A stretch of DNA of 64,000 nt, taken from contig JAINTL010000094.1 in NCBI GenBank assembly GCA_019916065.1, positions 1-64,000 of the forward strand. Reading direction: 5' to 3'. This document shows, piece by piece, positions 47,301-59,901 of this stretch. Position numbers and translations under genes: made by a program. This DNA comes from Vitellaria paradoxa (Eukaryota > Streptophyta > Magnoliopsida > Ericales > Sapotaceae). The notes beneath the pieces were generated by a model. The model did no database searches. It was not told where the DNA came from and was given only the letters and a program-made list of their open reading frames with translations. Positions within the stretch are counted from its first letter, which is position 1. Every line of letters begins with the position of its first letter.

Positions 47301-48902
47301 GTTCCAGGTGGTAAAAATATTTTGAAGAACGATAAAAAAAAAGTAGTAAAAAAGTTTAAAAATTATTTATTTTTTATTTTATTACACAAATTACAAGTTC
47401 ATAACTGATGATACTTTATTTCATTTTATTTTATTTTTTATTATCCTTAATACATTTTAAAAATTAAATTATTCAATTTAAATGGCGTTTGAATGGAAAC
47501 AAATCAAAAAAATAGTGTAAAAGTGGTATTTTACAAAATTTAATTGAAAAAAATTTTATAATTTTTTTTATTTTAATAAATTTTGACATGCTAAAAACAC
47601 TTGGGAGTCTTTATTGGGTATTCTACTAACTTTAGTTGGCCCATTTTATAATTATAGGATTAAAAGCTAAATTAAAAACCCTCTATTCATCGAGGCCATA
47701 TTACAAGATAACACTAAGTTGTTATTAAACGCTAAAATTTAATAAAATAATATTAGTTTTGGCAAAGTTTTTTTTTCTTATAATACTCTTTGAATATTTG
47801 TGTTAATAAGTGACAATATAATTTGAACCGTTGAATTAAAATCTAATAACTAAACATGTTTATGTTTTTTCTTTAATCCAAAAAATTATGAATGTATTTA
47901 AATTATTAAATTTTAATCCAATTACTCATATCAATATATCACCAAGAAGACATAAATATTGTTATTAGCCTTTCCTTTCTGTACTCTTTAACCTCCGTGA
48001 ATTTTAGATATTAACTTAAATAATTTTCAAAAAGAAATATAAATTAAATCATTATATATATCTTAAAGCTTAACCCTATGTTAATTTTCATTTATATCCT
48101 TAACTGATTGAATTACACAAATTAAGTGATAATCAGATGCACTATAGGTGTATTCTTCTAGTTTTATTAGTGTTTAATTTTAACACATAATATACAAATA
48201 CTATACACAAATAGCACACCACAATATGACACATTTTCACTGTGTAATTTAATAAGATATCAAAAATAATGTAAATAAACAAGTGTGGTATTTTAAAATT
48301 AACTTGTGTAAAAGTTTTCTATTTAAACAATACATCAAATTAAATTCATTCAAAATTTTAAGAAATTGAGAAGAAGCTAAAGTTAGTGGAGCACAAAGTT
48401 GTGCATTTTAAGGGTCATGGGAGGAGATGGTCGCATGGATATGTTATTTGGATCGAATAACCAAACCCTCAAAAATGTTAAATATGACATTTTATGGGAA
48501 TGAGATGATATATTCATACTCAAATTTATATTTTGTCAAAATATAAAATTTTTAAATCATTTATGATTACATTTTATGTTATATCATTTTTTTATTCCAT
48601 AATCTCTTAGTCAAAATATTAAAAAGATAATTTTACATAAAAAAATAATTTTATATTACGTACAACATAAAGTGTGATATATATTTAATGATATTATTAT
48701 CGCTCACCATCAATGATAAATTCCAAAATTCAAGTGAAAAGAGTATGAGGTACACATATACACTATGCATTAAATACAAGAGAAATAATTTTAGATTCAT
48801 ATATATTTTTTTTCTTGACAAATGAAATATCAAAATACAATTTAATTGAATATAGGTTTTAGAGAGAGTGAAAGATAAGAGAATCGAATGGAAGTGGACT
48901 AA
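47301..48902. other. AT-rich intergenic region
   Basis: Very AT-rich with no supported gene. Sequence near 47310-47465 resembles the interior of the 2485-2646 MITE. The open frame at 48651-49061 on the minus strand overlaps a MITE and is low-complexity. Confidence 0.5.
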
Positions 48903-49397
48903 GAGTATCTTTGGCGCACTAAAAAGTGAGAAAAAATAAGATAAAATATAATTTAGGAAAAAAATTTTTGTGTTTGGTGCACACCGCTCAATCCGCATTT
49001 TTTGAAGATAAATAGTAAAATTTCGTTTCGACGGATTGGATTTCCATTTAGATGGATTCAAAATTTTAGACAGTTATTACTTCTTTACACTACAATCTGT
49101 CCAAACGGATTGTAGAAACTGTTTGGACGAAAATTGGTCGGGCGATTCCGTTGGAATAGTTTCTATAATCCATTAGAACGGTTTTAAAAATGCCACAAAA
49201 AAAGTCAAAGTGGGTGTCATTTGGTAGTTTGAGAGTTCATGGTGAGAATGGCAAAAAAAAATTTGTTATTTGATTAACCAAATTCTAGTTATCAATTTTT
49301 TTTAAAAATATATTGAACGTTTTTTGAATTTTAAGGATATAGGAATGTATAAAATTTATAAAAATTTTCATCAAACTTTAGTGCACCAAACGCACCT
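48903..49397 (+). mobile_element. PIF/Tourist-like MITE, ~500 bp, copy 1
   Basis: Starts GAGTATCTTTGGCGCAC and ends GTGCACCAAACGCACCT, imperfect 17-bp inverted ends. TAA flanks both sides (48900-48902 and 49398-49400). The interior holds repeated words built on CCGTTTGGA/TTGTAGAAAC that are partly palindromic. A second copy lies inverted at about 50834-51340. Confidence 0.78.
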
Positions 49398-49815
49398 TAA
49401 AATAATAAAAGGGGGCGGGGACAATTTATAAAAAATAGTTAATTTTCTTAAAGCAGAAAGAAGAAGAAGTTGTTGGAAAGTAGGAGTAGTGCTTGTTTTG
49501 TTTTTTTGTTTTTGTGCATTTTTATATATAGGAGTGTTTGCAATGACAAAAAAGAGATAAAATGAGATAATTTATGAGTTCGTAATTTATACAATAAGAT
49601 AAAAAGTAAATAGTTTTTAAAATTTTTAAAAATTTTTTAACATTTTACATTGTTCCAAACGGATTCATAGTAGTAGGAGTTGACACACAATACTTGTATG
49701 ATTTTTGTTATTTTTTATTTTAAATAAAACATAAACTAAAATTTTGACCCAAAAAAAAAAGAAAAAAAAAACTCTTGAATGATAAATAGTGAATAATTAA
49801 CTCAAGGGTGTTATA

Positions 49816-49963
49816 GGCTTAGTTTGGAGTAAGAAAAAGTAAGGTAAATTGAGATAAATTGAGTGTTCGTAATACGTGTAGTAAAATGAAAAAATTGATG
49901 TGATATAAAATTAACAAAGATTTATAAAATTTTTCAGAGAAAAATTACAAACCAAATGAAGCC
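49816..49963 (+). mobile_element. MITE, family C copy 1
   Basis: 148 bp with ends GGCTTAGTTTGG and CCAAATGAAGCC, flanked by ATA on both sides. It shares the interior 'gataaattgag', 'gttcgtaatacgtg' and 'gatgtgatataaa' with the element at 57456-57623 in the same orientation. Confidence 0.7.
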
Positions 49964-50833
49964 ATAATAAGTTTGGCCAAAATGTATCAAATAGTTAATA
50001 GCGGATAGTTAAAATATTTAAATAAATAGTAACTAATTAAAATGCATTAAAGAAAAATGAAAAATAAGTATAAAAATAGTTCGAAGTTAAAAAAATTTAA
50101 ATATGATAAAAATATAAAAAAAGTAAAATTACTTATTTATACAATAATTATAAAATTTCTCTTTCTACTACTATTAAAGTTGTATGAAATTATAATAGAG
50201 AAAAGGAAATAGGATTCACTAAGTTCGATGATTCATTATATTTTAACTTTTACGGATTATTCCGACTCATTTTTATTATAACAATACAAATAAATACTCA
50301 AAAAATGAACACTTTTACCGATTTAATATTCTTTTAAATTATTATTATTATTTTGAAAACATGTAACTTATCATTTATGGGTATGTTTGGAGTCATATAA
50401 AAAATAAATTTCTATGAATTTTTAACTTATTCCATAAATTATAACACTCTAATTTTTATAAATTTATAATAACTTTTTTTTTATTCAAAACAATGTGAAG
50501 TTAATAATTATGTTTTTAAATTGAACGGTTAGATCACTAATTAATGGGTAAGATTTGATTTTAAGAGTATAAAGTTTAAAAGTAATTTAAGCTTCTTCAA
50601 ATTAAATTAATATAAAATTAATAATTATATTTTTAGATTGAACAATCTGATCATCGATTAACAGGTAAGATTTAATATTAAAAATCTAAAATTAAAAAAT
50701 AACTTTGGCGCCCTATACCTCCTACAGGAGCAGTGGAGACAGCAAAACAATCAAAGTGAATTAGAAGTACATTTGATTTCATAGGTTGATGGTCTGTTTG
50801 TGATATGAAAATCAGGTGGCGTTTGAATGTTAA

Positions 50834-51340
50834 AAGGGGTGTTTGGTGTGCTAAATTTTTATAAAAATTTTTAATTTTTCTATTACATTTTTAAATATTC
50901 TTATCTTATCAAAATTTGAAAAAGTTCAATACCTTCTAAAAAAAAAAAAGTTAATAATTGAAATTCGATTAGTCAAATAATAATTTTTTTTTTATATTCT
51001 CATAACGGACTCCTAAGTTATGGAATGGTACCGATTGTAATTATTTTTTTTGGAATTGTAGAAACCGTTCTGATAGATTGGAGAAACCGTTCCGACAAAT
51101 TAGCGCAGTCATTTTCAATCCAAACGGATTGTAGAAACCATTTCGAGTTCAGTTTGGTCTGTAAAGATACCATAATTGATACAAAATTTTGAATTCGTCT
51201 AAATGAAAATCCAATCCGTTATAACGGAAATTCTACTGTTCATCTGCAAAAAAAAATACGGTTTGAAATGTGTGCACTAAACACAAAAAATTTTTTCTAA
51301 TCACATTTTATCTCACTTTTTATCACTCTAATCAGGCAAA
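50834..51340 (-). mobile_element. PIF/Tourist-like MITE, ~500 bp, copy 2 (inverted)
   Basis: This matches the reverse complement of 48903-49397, starting AAGGGGTGTTTGGTGTGC with TAA before it. Shared interior words include the CCAAACGGATTGTAGAAACC type block and the 'aatccaatccg' block. The distal terminus has degraded after 'tctcactttttatcac', so the exact end is uncertain. Confidence 0.7.
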
Positions 51341-51639
51341 AAAAAAGAAGAAAAAATGGACATAAGTGGGACGGGTGATGGAATTTAACTGAGAAAAGTT
51401 AAAAAGTACTAATAATTATAGTATTGTTTGGAGTTAAAAAATATAAAAAATATAAAATTTTACGAATCTCTACAAAGATAAATTACGAGACTATAAAATT
51501 TAAATTTTTTACTCGCTGTACAAAGTATGCAATACTAACTTTTACAAATTTATATAACTCCAAACACACTTCATATATGTATATATATATATTTTTTGAG
51601 TACCAAACACACCGTTAAGAGCTAATCAGTGACGGGTGG

Positions 51640-52080
51640 ACTTCGTGGGACGTGACATAAGCGTCGACGTCCACGTCAGAGCGATAATGCCGTCGGATGT
51701 TGGATACACCATCGAACGGTAACGCGTGATTAGCGGTGGGGAGGGAAAGTGACGTTTGACTTGCGGGCATCCATTTTTAAAAAAGGCGTTAATAAATCAG
51801 ACACATTTTATTACTATTATTATATAAATATATATTTTTTTGAAAAATGGAGATTAATCAGACGCCGCATTGGTTCCGACAGGGTGACGTGTCTGGTACA
51901 GCACATGGGTTTACTGCGCATCAGAGGTCTCGTGGGGCCCAGTTGACGTGGAATTCAAGCAAAGCTTGAGATCGGATCTGGATTTTCTGACCTGAATCCA
52001 CAATCCTTATCGGAGGACACCAAGGCTTTTATCCTACTAGTCTATTCACAACAAGTTCTGGAATATTCCCCCAGTGTATT
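51640..52080. promoter_or_regulatory. Second GC-rich island with ACGT elements
   Basis: A GC-rich non-coding block with ACGT cores: GGGACGTGAC near 51649, GTCGACGTCCACGTCAG near 51662-51678, GTGACGTTTGAC near 51750, GTGACGTGTC near 51884, and TTGACGTGG near 51942. It ends near a TATTTAAA-like site at about 52078. It resembles a promoter, but no gene follows within several kb. An AT-rich insert splits it at about 51780-51850. Confidence 0.4.
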
Positions 52081-52084
52081 TAAA

Positions 52085-52236
52085 GAGGTGTTTGGTTAAA
52101 AAAATATAGTTAAAAAGTAGAGTAAAAATATAAAAATTTAATATAAAAATAATATGTAACAAATTTAATTGAAATAAAGTAAAAAAATTAATAAAAATTA
52201 ACAAATTTTATTTGATTTTAATCAACCAAGTACCTC
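52085..52236. mobile_element. MITE, family B copy 2
   Basis: 152 bp with inverted ends GAGGTGTTTGGTT and CAACCAAGTACCTC. The AT-rich interior is shared with 45385-45542 and 53033-53192. Confidence 0.68.
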
Positions 52237-53032
52237 AAAAATACATATGACCGTGTGAAACCTAGTAGGTAATAATATTTTATATTTTAATAAATTTATA
52301 TGTAAAAAAATATAAAATAATATTATGAAGACGTTTAGAATCTCAAAAAAATAAAAAAAAAACTAATAAAGGCATTTGAAAAATAAAATTCCTAATTTCT
52401 TATCTTTTTTTTTGTCGAATTCTTTATGAGTAACATTTATTTATTTTTATAAAATGTAAAATATGATAAGTTAGTTTCCCAAATCAATATTAACATATTA
52501 TGTATAACCTTCATTTTATAATTGTTTGAGTGCATTAAATTTTTGTATAAATACATCAAAAATAAGATAGCTTGTGTTTTATAATTATTTGAGTACTTTA
52601 ATTTTTTTGTATAAATATGTTAAAAATAATAAAATTAATTTGATCTTGTTAACTCTATGATATCATTTGAGTACATTAATTTTTTTGTATAAATATGTTA
52701 AAAATTATAAAATTAATTTAATCTTGTTAACTCTATCATATCCTCCCTCAAATTCGAACGGGGTAAGAAACTTAAAACATTTGAATTTGAAATTTTAATT
52801 GGATTGTACCTTTAGTAATCATATGATAAATGATTAATAAAAATTGATCAACTTGGGCCATGAATTGAACTAAACTTTAACCACAATAACCAACTATTCA
52901 AATAAGAGGTTGAGCCTTTTGACAACCAAAATAGGTCAACCAACCAAACCAAAGAACTGAAAATTCCCAGTTAATAAGCCAAATAATTATATTAATAAAG
53001 TAGATAATTTAATGATACATTAGTATTTGTTG

Positions 53033-53192
53033 AGGTCCTGTTTGGCATATCAAAATCAACCAAAACACATTACTTTTAACTAATTATTTGTACTTTCTTT
53101 CAATCAAATTTCGTCACATATTACATTTATATCAAATATTTATACTTTTATTATACTTTTTATCTAACTTTTTTTTCAACCAAGCAGGACCT
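53033..53192. mobile_element. MITE, family B copy 3
   Basis: 160 bp with inverted ends AGGTCCTGTTTGG and CCAAGCAGGACCT, the best preserved pair of this family. The interior includes 'atattacatttatatcaaat', as in the other copies in either orientation. Confidence 0.75.
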
Positions 53193-55229
53193 AAAAAATG
53201 ATTGTAATTTAATAAAACATTTCAAAAAATAAATTATTTTAATATTTAATTACTAGCTCTAAGAAATAATTTTTTATTAAATAAAATGAAGCGTTTTGAT
53301 TATAAATTATTATTTTAATAGTAATGAACTTTAATTTTAATAATTAATAATTTTAGCTTAATAAAATTTTCAGTAAGATATATTATTTTAACAAAAAAGG
53401 ACAAATTTTGGCAAAGTGTTGTATTTAGGATACAACGCAATCAAGTTGCTAATAGTGGCTGAAGAGAAGAAATTAAAAAAAATAATAATAAGAAAGAAAG
53501 AAAAATGACGTAGGAACGTTGCCAATTGATAATTGAAAAACCAAGTCAGTGGGTCGGCCAACTTGCCCTATGCTTTGGGCTATGGGGCATGCTGGCAATC
53601 TTGGCAGCCTGTTTCCTAAACACCAATTAATCAAGCCCATTACTGCCCCCCTTTTTTTTTATAACTTAATTTGCTTTGTCGGAAAAATTACCCCACTAGA
53701 AAACAAAGCTTACGGCCCTCCGGCCTTGGCGTAGCCGGAGGGTTTGCTTTCTTCGCAGTCAGCCGTTAATTCAAATCCGGTACAAGTATGATATTTAAAA
53801 TGGGTGTGGTAGCTCGGAATCCGACCATTCTTTTTTGTCAAAAAATAAGCAAGCTTACGAGATCCAAGAATTCGGGTGGTTGCCCCATTAACACTAAAGC
53901 CAGGTTTTGTTTGATTTCATTTTAAGTTTTTAGCATGTTTCTTAAAATTCTTTCGGTCTCATATGATTTTTTTATTAAAATTTGATTTTTTTTAAGGCAA
54001 CGTAATTTTTAAGTATATTAATTATATTCATAAAAAAAAAATCACATACGTTTAGATAAAAGCTATTCGTTTGAATAAAAAAATAACAAAAAAGTTAATT
54101 TTTTAATTTTTAGCTTTTACTCGAATGAACATGAATATTAAATTTTTTTATTTACAAATTCAGGTGGATAAGGGATAAGTACATCTATTATCGTATTCGA
54201 TCTCCGAATCCAAATCAATTTCTATACCCTGTTCGAACTCCATTGGAGATTTATTTTTACTTGCATCTCATCCTAAAACGGGGAACAAGGATCTCTGCTG
54301 AAAATCAAGTACTCAAAATGGGAAAAAAATAAAAATTCTAAATTTCAGATTACATATTCAATTTATCAAGTCCAAATTTTACAAATTCCAAATTTCAAAA
54401 GCCTATTGCGTAAATAATAAGTTCAAATTCTAAATTAAAGCATAATTGCAAATGTATCAATTCAAGTTCCAGTCTCCAAATTTAAGACCAAGGCCACTAA
54501 CACCAGTCAGTTAGGAGATTTGGAGACTTTTTTGAGATCAGGTAAGGTATAGGTCAAGAATAAACTCATACCTTTACCTTATTAGATTTTTAAAATTTTT
54601 TAAAAAATGTTTTCATACTCTATTTGATTCTTAAAAAATTATGAATTCTTTATTTATTCGAGAAAGGGATCAAGTAAGGTATATATGGATCGAACGAAAA
54701 GGTGTATTTTTTAAAAAAATTAAATTTTAATTAAAAATCGTATAAAACGGAAAAAAAAACAACTAACAAAAAAGTTCAAATCTAAAACATAGAAGCCGTT
54801 TGGTGGTTAAAAAAAATAAGAAAAAAGTGAAACTTTTGGTAGTTTTTTTTTGTGTTTTTTAGTTACATTTTTTTATGTATTTGGTGGAATAAAGTGTATT
54901 TTTTAATATTTTTTTACAATTTTTAAGTGTTTAGTAAATTTTCTTTTTTTGGTAGTTATGTTTGGTGAACTTTTTACTGTAACCAATTAAAAAATGATAA
55001 TTTTTTATTTTATTTTTTACTGTATTAAATAAAAAAAATAAAAAAAATTATGATTTTATCAAACACATCAAAAAATATAAAATATAATTTTTAATAATTT
55101 TTTTTTTGTTAATTTTTGAGCCTTTAAACGGGCCTGTAGTCAAATGCAGTGCAGCCTTCCTCATCCTTTTTATTTATTTATTAATTATTGTTATTTATTT
55201 ATTTTTATTTTATCCCTTCCCTCCCACGA
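53193..55229. other. AT-rich intergenic region
   Basis: No gene is supported. A moderately GC-rich patch at 53540-53760 has no recognisable coding or RNA structure. A decayed element with 'gccgtttggtggtt' sequence starts near 54794. Confidence 0.5.
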
Positions 55230-55454
55230 GCCCTAATTGCATCAACCACACTTTCCCTCCCAATTTCACTCTCATCTCAAGCCCTCGCCCGAACACGACC
55301 GCGGGTCTGCGAGGAACCACCATCCTTGAATCCACGGCTACCGGAACGCCGGCGCCGAACAGAGCAAACACCACTGTGACGCGATCATCACCACCCAATC
55401 ATAGATACCTTGAATAATTCGTATATACTCTGGACTTCTAACACTCTGCGACGA

Positions 55455-55455
<1 letters not shown>

Positions 55456-55482
<27 letters not shown>
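55456..55482 (+). repeat. TC microsatellite
   Basis: Pure TC run of about 12-13 units directly before a donor-like site, in the leader-like block. Confidence 0.9.
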
Positions 55483-55486
<4 letters not shown>

Positions 55487-57455
55487 AGACCCTTCAATTT
55501 CGATTAGTACAATCGATATTTATATGTATATACATATATATTTAAATATGTGTCTCTGATTATTTGTCTATTTATCTCTATATCCATATATGTAATTACG
55601 TATCTGCGCGTATTGTTTGCGATTGCGTGATTTTGATTGATTGTTGATCGGGCTCGCTATCAGTGAAGCCTTTTCTGTTCCTGTTCGCTGTTAGGGTTTG
55701 TGCATTTCTATATTGATTTGGTTTTTTTGTGTTTTGGAATGGATGGGTCTTTATTGTGTCTTCAATTCTTTTTTATTGGTTCCTTATGGAGCACGTTAAA
55801 ACCAAGTAACGTCAGATGTTAGTGAGACTTTTCTTTATTAACAAAAGTTACAGAAACAAGTAATATCTGATTCCTACTAATCTAATCACCACTTTTAGTT
55901 TTTATGTTTCCTGGGGGAAGAGATGTTTCCATGTAAAAACAGAGATAAAATTATACCATCGGATAATCATTTTGATATTTTGTAGAAAATTAGATTTTGG
56001 AAAATATCATCTCAATCGATGAGGTAGCAGGATAATTACCTTTTCCTCATATCGTCTTACTGAATTTGATTATTGGTTGCAAACCTGCATAATAAAGCAG
56101 ATCAAATCAGCCTTCTATTCAATTCCCAATGTTGTGTAGTCTTGATTATTGATTCTCTATTCTTTTTGGTTCACTCTCCCTTGAAGTGAGTCATCATGAC
56201 TGAATGTAGTGACTAGTGCATATCCCTTCAACTTAATTGTGACATATGGATTCTCAGAACTCTGATAGACACAGTTATCTCTATCCATTCAACTTAATTG
56301 TGACATGGATTCTCAGAATCCCGATAGACAGTTATCTTTTATTGCATGCATAATTTTAGAGACCATAAATTTAGAGGCGTCCTCAAAATCTGTTCATGAA
56401 TCCATGATCCAATACTCGTCATGCTTCTTCCGTTTTGATTGCTTTCCAGCGGACTCACTGATCGGCGTTTCGGTTTCTGTTATACTCCTCTCACAAATCG
56501 CCTCTCTGCAAAACTTGGGGTTGAGTTTGCAGTCCTGACTTGATTGCTTTGTTTTGCTGGTTCGTTGTCTTCAAACTTGCCAAAGATGAATTTTGTGTCC
56601 TTGATGAGCAAATCAATACATCCATTGCTACTTTGTGTCTTTGGCTCACACTTTTCCTCTGTTATCTGTTACTATGTATATGTATACGTATATATACATA
56701 TGTATTTTATTTGTTTTTCTTTTGTTTCTAAGGGTATTTTGGTCTTATCAATATTTTATTATAAAAGAAAAGACTTACTATTTACTTTATTCCATCCAAA
56801 TTTATGAATGGTTTTTTTAACGGAAATGAAGGTAAATTGAAAATCAGGTACGGTTGAAGGGGTTTCGGTGTAATTAACTCTTTAATTTATTGATCAGAAT
56901 TCTAGTTTAAGTCAATGGGATAATGAGTTTAAAATTGTAACTTGGTGCCCATTTGGAGAACCTAAAAGAGCCAAAAAAACAAAAAGTAGCCAAATTGGAG
57001 AAAGTTTGGTGTTTGGTGTGTTGGTCAAAAAGTTAGAGAAAATTAAAAAAAGTTGGAGAAAGTAAATGTTGGAGAAGGTTAGAGATTTTTGGTATGAAAA
57101 AAGTTGAAGAAAGTTGGAAATTTTTGGTGACTTCTTGTGATTTTTGGTGATCTAAGCAGCCGCTTAAATTTAGTTTTATAATTTGAGTTGAGTTTGAACA
57201 TGTCTATGATTGACAAATGAGTCTCAAATAATTTATTTATTTTACGATTTTATATATTGAAAATTCTCAAATTTGCTAGTTCAATGATAATTGATTTAAG
57301 CCATGCAATCAATCAATCAGCACAAAGAAAGCACACAATTCATGACGGGAAAACCCTAACCAAAACAGTAAGATAAAGCTTCAGGTCTGATTTCGAAAAC
57401 CACTCAAAAACCTTCACTATAAAATTGGTTACAAGAAAATTGAACCGAACACTTT

Positions 57456-57623
57456 GGGTTTGTTTGGAGTAAGAAAAAATGAGATAAATTGAGATAAATT
57501 GTGGTTTGGGGAGAGTTCGTAATACGTGCAGTGAGAGAAAAAAGTTGATGTGATATAAAGTTAACAGAGATTTATAGAGATTTTTGGAGATTTTCAGCAA
57601 ATGTTTGCAAGCCAAACGGACCC
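57456..57623 (+). mobile_element. MITE, family C copy 2
   Basis: 168 bp, starting GGGTTTGTTTGG and ending CCAAACGGACCC, with TTT on both sides (57453-57455 and 57624-57626). The interior matches 49816-49963. Confidence 0.75.
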
Positions 57624-58227
57624 TTTATGATTCCTCGCACGTATTTTCTCAATTATCTTGTTCGACTTCTTGATGCACCATGACCAAGTTAAGAAAAACT
57701 TTCCGACTCCTTGGAAAGACCGTATTGAAATCCTTCAAGACTTACACCCCAAGTGTATAAATAAAGGAGAAGGGGGATATCCCCCCATTTTCATTGGTTG
57801 AAGAGAAAAGTGGAGAGGAAAGAAAAGGGGATGCAAGAGAGGGTGGAAAAATGGGGGGTGGGAGAAGTAGTTTTCACTTCTCGAGGGAGAAGTGGTTTAT
57901 TTAACACATCATTTGCACAAATTTCACATTTGAAGTGCTTGAAGGATTGATTTAATTGCATGTGCCATCATACCCAAACATTGTAATGGCTGGTTTAGTT
58001 CACCTTTTGCCATTGCTACTCCCTGTCATACGGTCATTCGAATATCATAAAAATGAAGGCATGATAACACTGTTTAATTTATTTTGTATTATTTAAATTT
58101 CACCAGTGGAAACATCGACTAGAAGTGCATTAAAATATGTTCATATCTTATTAGATGGTTAGGCTTTAATATTTGATGCTTTCTCATATGTTGATGTAAA
58201 ATACCTTGTTTGCTTTTACACATTTAA

Positions 58228-58512
58228 AGTATGTTTGGTTGGAAAGAAAATAGGGAGGATGGAAGGGAGAAACGGGATAATACCCCATTCCCATTGGTTG
58301 AAGAGAAAAGTGGATAGGAAAGAAGAGAGGATGGAAGAGGGGGTGGAAAAATGGAGTGGGACCCACCAGAAAAAGTGTGGTAATAAATTAAAAAGTGGGA
58401 CCTACTTTTCTTAAAATAATTTTTAATACAAAAAATAAATTGTAACACACACGTCTTTTACACTTCCTCCTACTTTTCTGTCCTCCCAGATTTCCTTTGT
58501 ACCAAATGTACT
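58228..58512. mobile_element. MITE-like element with a partial relative upstream
   Basis: About 285 bp with imperfect inverted ends AGTATGTTTGG and CCAAATGTACT. Its segment 58285-58365 ('cattggttgaagagaaaagt' and the following words) recurs at about 57790-57860, so part of the family is present twice within 500 bp. Target duplications are unclear. Confidence 0.5.
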
Positions 58513-59863
58513 GTTAGCTTGTTTAATTGCTCATGTCCTTATGGTCTATTTTTGTTTTTGCTGATGTTGGTATGTTGTATTCTTACAAGACTCCAAGTCA
58601 TGCGAATGATTCACCATTCCTCCCCCCCCCCCCAACATTGCAATTGTTTAGGTTTATAAGCTTCTGGATGAAACTACGGAAGAAATGGGTGACGGAGCCA
58701 AATTGGTGAGTTTGCACTCTCAGGCTTAAATTGATGGGTACTTATGTTTTATAAATGCTATATATATGTGTTGTGGCATTTGTGTCCACCTATGTTACAC
58801 GAATCTTTTACATTTGTGAAGTAACTTATCATATATGGTGTACGTTATGTGTTTAGGTAGACATGGACTGAACAAATATGTATGCACAATTGGGTTCATT
58901 AGATAAATATGTACGGTACTTCCATTTGATTACATTTCTCCTGACTTGTTTTGGTAGTTTTTAGGCAAGATATTTTGTGTTCATGATAGGTGTCCTTTTT
59001 TTCTCCCTTCTTTGGTTGAACTTGAAATCTAATCTGACTTGCTTTTCTTACTAATGCATGAGTATTACTTCCCTTTGTTTTAGGTGTAAATTGCTGTTGC
59101 AAAGTTTTAATTGCAATTGCTGACTTGGCGAAGACAACCGTGGGGCCTGGATAGGTTGGTAGCCTTATCCTTTTCTCAGTTTGTTGCCAAATCAGAAAGT
59201 TATTTCGAGTGTAAGCATTCCTTCTATGTTGGAAAGGAAACACTATATCCATTTCAGTTTGTGCTCATAATTCTATTAATCTCAAAATTTTAATGGTTCC
59301 TCCAATGTATACCATATTTCTTAAATGCTAGCTTATTGATGACCTGGCATGTGTTTTTTTTTGGCATGGGTGTTAAACCTTGTAATCTTATTTTGCATCC
59401 CTGCAAACTAGTAACCTCTTTACTTTGGTACCCTATATGAACTTGATTTTAGATAAGCATGTTCGGAGAATTTGTTACTTGACCTAATAGAATTGTTTAT
59501 TTATTTATTTTCAAAGGTTGTGGAAGAATTTGTTCCATTAAAGTAGTAGTCCTCTATCTTGGAATCTGAATTATGTTGCAAGATCTCTTTTTGCTTCAAG
59601 TTAGTATTCTATTCTTTAAGATAAGTTTGTGCCTCTACATATTTTGTGCACTAAATTGGCTGATTTTTTATTTTTTGTTTATTTGAGAAATTTATGGTAA
59701 CTCATCCAAATGATTCTAGCAATAACAGAACGACATTCAGGTTTTTGAAATAGCACTTTTCTCCCCTGTTAACTGTTGGCAATATTTTATTATTAGTTGA
59801 AAATAGAATATAAACAGTAGAGGGAGCGGGTTTGGTCTGTAGTAATGGGGGTGGCACTTGTTG

Positions 59864-59865
<2 letters not shown>

Positions 59866-59900
<35 letters not shown>
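59866..59900 (+). repeat. GA microsatellite
   Basis: Pure GA run of about 16 units in non-coding DNA. A poly-G run follows at about 59954-59970. Confidence 0.9.

Positions 59901-59901
<1 letters not shown>

Noticed and set aside
48651..49061. 136-codon open frame on the minus strand
   Set aside because: It lies across AT-rich DNA and the start of a MITE, the translation is low-complexity (Phe, Leu, Ile, Lys), and no family or splice structure supports it.
55106..55417. 103-codon plus-strand frame in the leader-like GC-rich block
   Set aside because: No recognisable domain, and the region looks like an untranslated first exon ending in a TC run and donor site.
58899..59252. 117-codon minus-strand open frame
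   Set aside because: No family resemblance, no conserved motif, and no splice-supported extension.
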